Positions 1 through 8,889 of a DNA stretch of 21,342 nt are shown here, in pieces. Position 1 is the stretch's first letter. Each line of letters opens with the position of its first letter. Source of the stretch: Monoraphidium neglectum (lineage: Eukaryota; Chlorophyta; Chlorophyceae; Sphaeropleales; Selenastraceae); the NCBI RefSeq assembly GCF_000611645.1, contig NW_014012911.1, positions 1-21,342 of the forward strand, given 5' to 3'. A program made the translations under genes and the position numbers. Under the pieces are notes generated by a model, which was not told the origin of the DNA, made no database searches, and saw only the letters and a program-made list of their open reading frames with translations.

Positions 1-7
1 CTCTCAC

Positions 8-116
8 TCGTTTCCATCAAGTCCTAGGATTAGATCGGGGCCGGCGCCTGAACGAATTCTGTTGTTGACTGCAGAGTGTAGGGCGTCAATGTGAAAATGG
101 CTGGGAACATATACTG

Positions 117-209
<93 letters not shown>

Positions 210-1094
210 CCAGCACCAGCTCTGACTGAGCCCGGGCAGTCCGGCCCCCACGCACGCTCATTGCCAGTGATGGCGTCAGCGCCGCTGGATCCCTCCAGGT
301 TCTCCACGTTGTCTGGCAGCGCAAACCTCGGCGCGGCCGACGACAGGGTGATAGTGTCGGTGCCCTGGCCGGCGGCCTCTATCACCTGGTCGCCGAGCCA
401 GTCAACAACATAACGGTCATTGCCAGGGCCGCCTGCATGAGATGGGGGCAACCGCCGAGCAGGTGAGGAAACCCCAGGCATCTTATGTGAAGCCCCCTCG
501 TGGGTGGCTGCACGCGCAGATGGTGACGGGGCTCACTGCATCCTGTTGCCCACATGTGCCAACAGGCTGACGGCCGTCTTTCTGGATACGTGTGCTTTTT
601 GATTCGCAAGCGCATCACCTGACATGACGTCAGCTCCCTTGCCGCCGTCCAGCAGGTCGTCACCGGGCCCCCCAGCTAGGGTATCGTCAGAGTCCTTTCC
701 ATAGAGCTTGTCATTGCCTAAGTTTGGATGGATCATTGTGTAACTTTGGGGTGTGCAAGAGTATGAGCTGGTGTGAGCTTACATGCGCATCGCTCAGCTC
801 TGCAGCATGGCGTTGCAGGCAGTGCCCTGTGTTTGACACCCATCATGATGGCGCATACGCGCACTGTCGCTTCGCTTGTCAGAGCTCACCAGCCTTGCCA
901 TCAATGTTATCCGCAAAGTTGGTGCCCTGAAGAACATCGTCAGCGTCGGTCCCTGCAAGGCCGGCAAACCTAGCAACAGGCACGTTGCGCGCGCAGGTGC
1001 AGCGCAGTGCCGCCAGCGCCACCAGGACCAAGAGCAGCAGCAGCGGCCAGCCAGCCCTCGACGGGGCCGGAGCGCAGGCGCGGTGGTGGGGCAT
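8..1094 (-). CDS. Secreted RTX-type (hemolysin-type) calcium-binding repeat protein, 3' end beyond window
   Basis: Exons on the minus strand, in coding order: 1094-890, 717-619, 432-256, 68-8, then a putative donor GTGAGAG at 7-1, so the gene continues outside the window. The ATG at 1094 opens a signal peptide ([17 protein letters not shown]). The body is a chain of Gly/Asp-rich nonapeptides such as [21 protein letters not shown] and [11 protein letters not shown], the Ca2+-binding parallel beta-roll signature of bacterial secreted proteins. These are followed by the linker type 'GTDTITLSS...[11 protein letters not shown]' common in bacterial multi-repeat proteins. Splicing restores repeats at every junction, which supports the joins. 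No pore-forming, protease or acylation domain is visible in this part, so the name implies the fold, not toxicity. The role is unknown; an extracellular Ca2+-binding wall or matrix protein is an inference. Bacterial ancestry followed by intron gain is likely but unproven. A GTG codon at 1127 is in frame upstream but a less likely start. Confidence 0.72.
118..219 (-). repeat. (CAG)30 / (CTG)30 trinucleotide microsatellite in an intron
   Basis: Thirty uninterrupted CAG units occupy 118-207, followed by a CAC/CAG-interrupted tail to 219. On the sense strand of the RTX gene this is (CTG)30, inside the intron at 255-69. It reads as poly-Leu, poly-Ala or poly-Cys in the three minus frames, but the flanking exons join cleanly without it (GNE|LNN), so it is not coding. 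The length suggests instability between strains. Confidence 0.9.
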
Positions 1095-2194
1095 CCTATG
1101 TAGCTGTGGAGTGTGGCGTGTGTACACGTGTCGTGCGGTTGTGGAAGGAGATTTTTATCCCATGTCGGCAATGCGATTCGCTGCCGCGGCCGGACACCGC
1201 TCGAATGGCACACACTCTGCAACAGCCTTGCAGGCCAGCCGCACGATTCGAACGCCACAGCCGCCTTGACGCACCCTTCGTATCATTACAGCGTACTATC
1301 TGCGTTGAATTGGCCGATAACGTGGCGCTCGTGTCAACGATGGTCGCAAAGCGCGGGGCGGTTATCCAGGCGGACTCTACATCACGATGCGGCAGACTGG
1401 TTCGAGTATCATATTATGACATGAAAGATTCAACAATAGTCCAAGGTGCAATTTTCTTTGCTGGCCAGCGAGCAGTGTCGTCGTGTCCCGCCCATGCGAC
1501 AACCGCTTCAAGGTGGGTCACTTGGCCAAGGGGCAGCCTCTTGTCACTGGGGTGACACCAATTGTAATACAAGGCTGTCACATGAAGGGGGATAGATTGC
1601 AAGCGACTTTACAGGTGTATCGCAGGGAACCTGGCACATCACCAGTTCTCTGCGGCCCAGGAGAAGAAGTGAAACCCATCAGAGTTGTCCCCACCATCAT
1701 ATTACCCAGGTGCACCAGGGGCTGCTGCCCAAGTGTGGCAGATGTGAGTGAGCAGCCGGACGTGCGCAGGACACAGCGCTTGAATACTTTGGTTCGTGCC
1801 ACAGATGGCAGCACTTGTCGTTCAAAACAATCCCCAAAGATGTCCTGCGGACAGCAGCTAACTTGCATTGCTGGGACAGAGGAAAGCCACCAATGGCAGC
1901 ATGCCACAAAAGAGAGAGCGAGAGGGATAGTGCCCGCACACGCGCACATACACACATAACAGACAAACACAATGATACCAGGGAAACAAACTCAAAGCTA
2001 ATCACAGTTTAAAGCTCCCCGCAGCAATTGACTTTGCCTGCCTCATCACTCATGGCTCACAAAGGGCAACATTGTGCACGCTCGCTCCAGTGACACACCA
2101 GCAATACACTGCAACGGACAATCGACCAATCTGCATGCTTAAACTACTTCACCATCAGCAACCAGCAAACAGCAAGCAGCTAGCGATTGATGTT
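1095..2194. other. Intergenic region: 3' flank of the diphosphatase gene and 5' flank of the RTX gene
   Basis: No coding frame here joins to a recognisable protein on either strand. It should hold the 3' UTR of the diphosphatase gene (stop at 2195) and the promoter and 5' UTR of the RTX gene (ATG at 1094). Candidate minus-strand TGTAA polyadenylation signals read as TTACA on plus at 1609-1613 and 1286-1290. No convincing TATA box was found for the RTX gene. A short GA/CA-rich stretch lies at about 1908-1960. Confidence 0.55.
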
Positions 2195-2876
2195 TTAAGC
2201 CTGGACCATTGGGGTCAGCGCCATCACGGCGCCCTCTGCATTGCTTGCGGCTGCAGCCTCAACCGCCTTGCTGGTGCAGTCACCGCCCGATCGCCGCTGC
2301 TTCACCGCCGCCTCCGCCCATGGCGCCAGCGTGCGCAGAGGCAGCGGCTGCGCCAGCGGTGCACCGGTGGGGCCGGCCACTCGCAGGATGAGTGACATGC
2401 AGGTGTCGTGGCCGCGCAAGATGAGTGCTGAGGGTGTGACGTCCAGCGTGGCGTACGCGTCGCGATCTGGGGGCGTCTCCAGGATCGATGGCATCACAAT
2501 GTGGTGGATCCCGTTGCGCAGCACGTAGCCATTCCTGAGGTTGGTTTGTTGATGACAAACAGGCATATGGGGAGCTGTGGAAGGTATGGAAAACGCCCAT
2601 GCAGGCTGCGAGGAAGCACAACAGACGCACCAATGCTCTGCAGCTGCCGCTCCCGCTGCAAACCCAGCGCCTGACCACTTATTGGGTCTCGGCGAAAGCG
2701 TGTCGTCGCTACAACCCCCACTCACATGTGTGCGTGCCCAGCCAGGGTGGCAGAGACCACCCCAGAGGCCTCCAGCAGGGCGAGCACTTCCTCGTAATTC
2801 CACAGCACACAGGGCTCTGGGCAGGTGCCAGGGCTGTTTCGACGGAAGGGGTGTCATAATCATGCACGTGAGTTCA

Positions 2877-2926
<50 letters not shown>

Positions 2927-4571
2927 TGTGTACATGCATGTGTGCGTGAGTGTGTGTGTGTGTGTGCGGGCGCGTGCAAAAACGCGTGCATAGATTGTGC
3001 ATGCACATATGCGAATGAGCGACATTCAGGTTGAGGCCCCCTGGCCTCTATCAGCTGCACAAACGTAGCGTGCGGCCCAAGCCACAACACCTCCTGTGTG
3101 TGGACCCCTCGGCAGCCGCAGACGCCCAACCCCACCCATACTACCAGCGCTGCACACACATACGCGCACCAGAATGGCACGTGGCCCGCCACAATGACCC
3201 GCTGCCCTGCCGCCTTAGCAGCTTCCAGCTCCGCCCGCAGCCACTCCAGCTGCCCCTCCCCCACGCCGCCCCCAAACTCAACGAAGCGCCGCTGCTCCCC
3301 GACGAGGCCGTCCGGGCTGTGCTTGTTCGAATTCGGGTTGACAGCCATGATCTGATCCGCCCTGATTCGCAGCGGGTGGTCTGGGCCCTGGGCGGCGTCC
3401 AAGAGGCTGAGCTCATAGCTGTCAAGCACTAAGATGCGCGTGCTGGGGTGAGGGACCAATGAGTAGTAAGAGGAGCCGTAGGGGCCCGCCGGCGCGATGC
3501 CCAGCCTGCGTGCGGCCGATGTGAGGCGACCAGGGTGTGTGTACATTGGGGGAGAGGGAGCTGGGCCTTGTGGCAAGTCCACAGCACGACATGCCTTGAC
3601 CACGGCTGCCCGGCACGCAAGCAGCCTGCTGAAAAACAGCCGGCTGCCAGCACCAGCGTTTTGCGTGCGGCTGGCCCCTGGCCGCACCTCTTGTTCAGCT
3701 CGGGCCGTGGTAGGTTGTACAAATCGTGATTGCCCACCTGCGGTTCCGTGGTTGGCCCAGGAATGCATTTGCAGCATGTCCAGGGTCCAAGCCTCCAATG
3801 CCGCAGAGCGCCAGCGCCTGGCCGAATCCATGCCACCCCGTCCCACCGCACCGGCCCTGCTGGGCGTATTCAGCCCCCCGACGCGCACCAGATGGTAAGA
3901 CGGGAAGGGGCGGCTCTCGAAGCAGCCGAGCACGGCGTCGAACCCTGCATGCGCCGCCGCCTTCTGCTTGGCGTCAACCGCATCCCCGAGGTCGAGGGTC
4001 AGGGCGACCCCCTCGGCCTCAAACGCCGACAGGGCGCGCCGCAGGCCGATCAGGCTGTTCCGGTAGAAGCGGGGGACGCCGTGGAACGACGTGGCATCCT
4101 CCACCTGCCGGTTGGGGGGGGGGGTGAGGGCGGCGGGCCTGCCGTGTGCGCGCATCCTCTGGGCGGGGCGCACGTCGGCGTGTGCGTTCACTCGCGCGCG
4201 CAAGGCCGGCGCCGAGCTGTGCTGCACAGCGCTCACATCGGCATATTGGATGTCTGCCACAACGCCGATCTTGAATAGGACGTCGTGCGTCGTGTCTTCG
4301 GGCTGCTCCTGCACACCAGCAGAGCGCCAGCAGAGACGGAAGCACGCAGCGCAGCGACGCGCTTGCGCACGATGCAAAGCCAATACGTTGTGGCACCGCG
4401 TGGCTTCAATCACAAGACAAGTTGTAGATACCGTTACAGCTCGTATCGGCCCATAGGACAGCGTCTGCATCCACTTCTGTCAAGCAGGACTCGCACTCCT
4501 CCCGGTCCCGGCCTCGCCCCAACACCCACCACACTATCAACGTCTACTACGAGGTCATACGTGCTCGCCAT
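2195..4571 (-). CDS. ADPRM: Mn2+-dependent ADP-ribose/CDP-alcohol diphosphatase-like metallophosphoesterase
   Basis: Exons on minus: 4571-4497, 4308-4237, 4104-3889, 3737-3688, 3505-3170, 2833-2726, 2534-2195; 1197 nt, 398 aa, all phases consistent. It is a calcineurin-like phosphoesterase. Visible metal motifs in order: GVVADIQYAD (the DxQ form typical of this family rather than DxH), LGDAVDA, VGNHDLYN, VAGHVPF and LAGHAHMNG. Other family landmarks are FHGVPRFYRNSLIGL, GSSYYSLVPHPSTRILVLD, VLWNYEEVLALL and IHHIVMPSILETPP. Family members hydrolyse ADP-ribose, CDP-alcohols and related phosphoanhydrides to nucleoside monophosphates with Mn2+; the location is probably cytosolic, since no targeting peptide is evident. 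The substrate here is inferred. Length is close to animal and plant homologues (about 320-345 aa) plus a roughly 40-residue low-complexity tail. The first exon (25 aa) is the least certain; an alternative unspliced start is the ATG at 4470. Confidence 0.9.
2881..2924 (-). repeat. (TG)22 microsatellite, (CA)22 on the sense strand, in an intron of the diphosphatase gene
   Basis: A perfect TG dinucleotide tract, with further GT-rich sequence to about 2975. It lies inside the intron 3169-2834, about 45 nt upstream of the AAACAG acceptor on the sense strand. The tract explains the long Thr/His or Val/Cys readings in other frames. Confidence 0.95.
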
Positions 4572-4675
4572 AGCGGTGAAACTCTGACAACACAGCGGAG
4601 GCTTTGTCCAGAACGCAGCTCAGCAGCCTGAACGCGTATTCAGCGCTGCTGGCGCAAGATATCCATCATATTGGG

Positions 4676-4683
4676 TAATATAT
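4676..4683 (-). promoter_or_regulatory. Possible TATA-like element for the diphosphatase gene
   Basis: Reads ATATATTA on the minus strand, roughly 105 nt upstream of the proposed ATG at 4571, in a short AT-rich pocket (4660-4700) that stands out from the GC-rich surroundings. No other core-promoter evidence. Confidence 0.3.
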
Positions 4684-4710
4684 CATACAGAATGGTGTGT
4701 GCAGTCCACA

Positions 4711-5480
4711 TCAGCTCTGGCGGGAGCAATGAAGAATGCACACCACACACCTGCCGGAAACCGCCAGTGTGTCTGTGAGCGGCTGTGCACCTGCGCGTGA
4801 GCATGCCGACGGTGCCATCATCATGGCCTTAACGCAGGCAACATGCCAGTTGTGAAACTCGATTTGCACGTGTGGTGTGCACTTGGTTGATAAGGTGAGG
4901 TTTTGTGACGAGCTGCGCCTTTCTTGCTGACTGAGCATGGGTTTTTCTGGCCTGTGTTCAGTTACGAAATACGCCGCGGCCTCCACTCTTAGGCAGACAA
5001 AGCGCCGCAGCGGCTGCAACACCTTTGCAAAGTACCGCAGCGTATGGCAGTCGAGCACAACAGCCCAGGGGCGAGGTGCTGGAGATGGTGCTTAGTTGGG
5101 TGAGGGCACGGGTTGCAGGACGCCTCGGGGTGGGCAGTGATCTGTGCGTGCCGCCCCAATCACTCACGAGCTAGCATGCGGTCCCCAGGCACACGACACA
5201 CATCATTTGCAGAGTGGCTCCCTAATTGTATATTCACAGCTTGATGTTCCAGCAATTTGAGGGCGGTCCGTGTACCCTGTGGTTGTGCAAGCTGAATGAG
5301 CCCAAAAGATTGACGTGGCGTAGAATGCATTGCGCAGGCGATGAGCGCTGGTAAGAGCACCAGGGCTCTCGCCTTCTTGCGGTGTGCACTAAGCACCAGC
5401 CACCAATGGGCGCCTCGGGCTACACAAGGTGCCCTGGAAAGGGGGGTGCGGGCAGACATGCACTCCGTGGGGCCGGTCAC
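4711..5480 (-). CDS. Doubtful two-exon hypothetical protein (226 aa), family not recognised
   Basis: A candidate gene only. Proposed exons on minus: 5480-5168 and 5078-4711; 681 nt in frame, stop at 4711. The support is a consensus-like donor (CTC|GTGAGTG at 5167) and an acceptor (CACCATCTCCAG, ending at 5079) in matching phase 1. The join bridges stops that close both frames in the intron. The most protein-like stretch is VVLDCHTLRYFAKVLQPLRRF with VCLRVEAAAYF after it, in exon 2. A weak resemblance to sliding-clamp-like (RAD9/HUS1/RAD1) sequences was considered, but I cannot support it. The C-terminal part looks non-coding, so the real gene may be a different set of exons, a pseudogene or nothing. 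It lies between the 3' end of the C1A-LRR gene and the diphosphatase promoter. Confidence 0.22.
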
Positions 5481-5482
5481 CG

Positions 5483-5500
5483 ACCCATTCTAGAATGGGT
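5483..5500. repeat. 18-bp perfect palindrome
   Basis: ACCCATTCTAGAATGGGT is its own reverse complement. The flanks GGTCACC (5476-5482) and GGTGAC (5497-5502) give a second, overlapping pairing option. It lies about 325 nt downstream of the C1A-LRR stop codon and just upstream of the doubtful frame starting at 5480. It could be a dimeric transcription-factor site or an RNA hairpin; no known motif assigned. Confidence 0.7.
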
Positions 5501-5825
5501 GACAAGATCTTGCAAGGGCAAGCTATCCACAAGGCAGCGCAGTTCAGCGCACACGCATGCATTACAATATCAGATATCCTTTGGGTGGCTGGTGCGGCCT
5601 CCCTTGACAAGTCATCCTGCAGTGATGAGCTCCTGTTCAAATGCAGGCCTACAATGATGCTGGTGATGCTATGTACATCGGCTTGCAGTTGCTGCTGATC
5701 AAGGACGGCCGCTGCGGGCTTGTGACGAGGAGCAAAGCGCACAGGCGCATGCATGCTGCACAAAGGGTGCGGGCCGTTAGCAAGAGCCCATGACGCGCAC
5801 ACAAACTGGGCGCAATACGCGCATT
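5501..5825 (-). other. Probable 3' UTR of the C1A-LRR gene, with candidate TGTAA signal
   Basis: No coding sequence supported. On the minus strand TGTAA reads as TTACA on plus at 5562-5566, about 260 nt after the stop at 5826, a normal 3' UTR length for green algae. A long open minus frame (5389-5934) overlaps the LRR exon in another frame and has no recognisable protein features. Confidence 0.45.
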
Positions 5826-8800
5826 TCAGCAGAATCCAGTAATTTCGGTGCGGTCCCATGTCTGAGAAAGCAGCGAGCCCTCTGGCCAAGTGTCTGCCAA
5901 ACGCAGCCTCTTGTTGAGTGCAGACGGCAGGCACCCGCTCAGGCGCTTGTTGTCGTAAAGCTCAAGGATCTTCAGGCGCTTCATGCCAGAGCCCCAACTG
6001 GGTGGCACGGGGCCACTCAGGGAATTGTTTGTGACATCAAGCCACTCCAGCTTGGTCAAAGCTGCCCACTCGGGGGCCAAGGTGCCGCTCAAGCCCTGGT
6101 TGTTGTAGAGGCGGAGCTGTTGCAAGTTGGTCAGCGCGGCCCAGCTTTTTGGCAAGGGCCCGCTGAGCGCGCATGCCTGCCCGTCAAAACGTTCAAGGCT
6201 CTTCATGGCGCTCCATTCCGCAGGCAAGGGGCCGCTGACCTTTGCATTGAATGCAACTGAAAGATAGTCGAGGTCAACAAGGCCGCCCCAAGTCTTGGGC
6301 AGGGGGCCACTGAGGGAACAGTTGGAAGTATCGACCATGGTCAGCTTCTTCAAAGCTGCCCACTCTGAAGGCAAGGTGCCGCTCAGACGCAGGTTGTTGT
6401 AAAGGGTAATGTTGTGCAGATCGGTCAGCGCGGCCCACGATTTTGGCAGGGGCCCATTGAGCGAGCATTCTGGGATGAACAACAGCTGCAGGCTCTTCAT
6501 GCCACTCCATTCTGGGGGCAAAGTGCCGCTCAGCCGCGGGTTGAAGCCCATGTCAAACACTTCCAGACCACCCAGGCTTGCCCAGGTTTTGGGCAAGGGC
6601 CCAGTGATTTGATTGTTGTATCCACTAATGTACCGCAGCTTTTTCATGCCTGTACCCCATGAAGGAGGTAACGAGCCAGTCAGCTGGTTGGAATAAAAGT
6701 ACAACTCTTGCAGATTCGACAGCGCCGCCCATTCGCTTGGCAAAGGTCCCACAAACGACCCAACGTGGATGTCGAGCACCTGTAACATCGACAGAGAGCC
6801 CCAGCTGGTGGGCAGACGGCCGCCCAACTGGGTGTTGTTATTCAGAAGCACAATCTGTAGGCTCCGCATCTTGCTCCAATTGGCAGGCAGTGGGCCAGAC
6901 AACAAATTGTTGGTGGCACTGAAGTTGGCAAGCCGAACCAATGCACCCCACTCAGGTGGCAGGGTTCCGGTCAGGCTGTTGCCGTCACAACCAAATGCAG
7001 CAAGGTTCACTAAGCCTCGGTACTCTACAGGCAGAGTGCCCTTGAGCCCATTCTCGCGCAATACCAAGTTGGCAAGACGGGGAAGCTTTTGCAGCGCGTC
7101 AACTGGCGGCAGCGTGCCGCCCAACAAGCCGCCTGGCGCTAGAATGATGACGTTGCCGGAGTCATCACACTCGATTTCGTCCCACTTGCAGTAGCCGCCG
7201 TTGGCGCCGGTCTCACGGGTCCATGTGAGGGAGCCCTGCGCGTCAATTGAAGCCTTGATGGCCATCAGCGCGTCCAGCTGCTGCGCCATTGCCACCCTTG
7301 CATCAGGCCCAGCGAGCCGGCGCCGAGAAGGGGCGGGCGCCAGGGCCGGAGTGGAGTAACCCCCAGCATTGAGAGGCGTAGAGATGCTCAAAGGAAGCCA
7401 AGGCGTCGGCGTCGTGGCGGCACGGAGATCGGCGCCGCCGCCCTGCTGCCCGTTGCCGTCGATGCCGCAGAGCAGGATGGTGCGGTCTGACAGGAACATG
7501 TCGGGCTCCGGGATGCGCCCGATGTTGTCCTGCAGCACCTGCTGGATAGACAGTCCAAAGGTGTCCGCCACCCTGGAGACAAAGTCCGAGGGCCGGGCGC
7601 GGTACTCCCAGCAGCCGGGGCGGGCCTTGGAGGGGCTCAGGCGCTGCTTTGGCAGAGTGGGGAGCTTGTTGAGCACAAACTTGAGGCCGTAGGTGTCATC
7701 AGGGTTGCCCGCGCCGACCTTGCTGTTGAAGGCCACCCTGAAGAAGCCGCCCTCCGCAAATGAGGTGCCCCTGGTGCGGTCAGCATGAGGGGAAAGTGGG
7801 AGTGGCAGTCGTAAGCGCTGAGCGGTATCCTCTGGGGTTTTTCAAAGTCATTTGTTTGTGTTATATGGCACTGGGTCTGACCAGCCCGCCGCCAGCTGTG
7901 CCCGGCCCGGCAGTCAGCTACAAAGTGAGGCTGCAGCCACCAGCCAGTGAGCCGTGCAAGCAGGTCCTATTAAATTCGGAAAAGCACCGGTGCCATGGTA
8001 CCATGGCTGGCAAGCACACTCATGCCACGAGACAATCCATCTGCCTTTTCACCGCTATGCTGGTGCTCACCAAGAGTTCTTGATGATCCAAAACTGGTCT
8101 TCCAGGTTGTAGCCCACCACCTGTACTGCGTGGTGCAGCTCCACATTTGCACCCTTGCCTGTCAAGAGGGGATTGCGACAGCGAGGCAAGCGATCAGTCC
8201 TGATCGCAGGGGGACAGCAGCCTAGGGTAGGCCTCATCGCATTGTAAAGCAAGGCCTGCACATGCTTTGATTGGCCGCATAGGCAAACACCCCAGTACTT
8301 GCCCGGCGCCCGCCGCACACCCGCGCCAATTCGTGCATGACGTTCCTGGCAAAATGGCTCACATGGGCCCGAGTAGACGCCCATAGAATTGTTCTTGAAG
8401 AATGACTTCATATCGGTCCACTCCTCCTTGCGGGTCACAACCTGTAAATGGGCGCGCACAAATGTGTGTGTGCATGTATGAGTGTGTCCGTGCGTGAGCA
8501 TGGTGCTGCGCATGGTGCTGCGCATGGTGTGCGCATGGTGTGCGTGTGTGTGTAGGGTGTGTGTGTGGCACGTATTGACATCTGCTCGTGAGTCAGTGTG
8601 GATGTGTAGGTGTGCAAGGGTGTTGGGGGGCGGGAGGGAGGAAGAAACTATGCAGGATGTTAGTCAGCATGAGTGGATGGAGGGCGGCCAGCTTGCGGGA
8701 GCAAGGCCCCTGTGCCATTGCTGCCCCAGTTGGAGGGGTGTACTCAGGGCACGTGGGGGGTTGCGTGTGTGTGAATGTGTTTGTGTGCACGCAAACATGT

Positions 8801-8840
8801 GCGCGTGCGCGTGCGCGTGCGCGCGCGCGCAGGCGCGCGC

Positions 8841-8889
<49 letters not shown>

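Noticed and set aside
118..207. CRISPR-like array
   Set aside because: A pure triplet microsatellite with no spacers.
4..324. Open frames with long poly-Leu, poly-Ala or poly-Cys runs on the minus strand
   Set aside because: They are readings of the intronic (CTG)30 tract; the flanking RTX exons join in frame without it.
8..1094. Calling the RTX gene a hemolysin or toxin
   Set aside because: Only Ca2+-binding repeats and a signal peptide are visible; these repeats occur in many non-toxic secreted proteins.
2860..4470. A continuous 536-aa minus-strand frame as a single-exon phosphoesterase
   Set aside because: It reads through introns (PFWCAYVCAAL and His/Thr runs) and lacks the VLWNYEE and LAGHAHMNG parts, which appear only after splicing to 2833-2726 and 2534-2195.
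5790..7692. Plus-strand open frames opposite the LRR exon
   Set aside because: Antisense shadows of the repetitive minus-strand LRR coding sequence.
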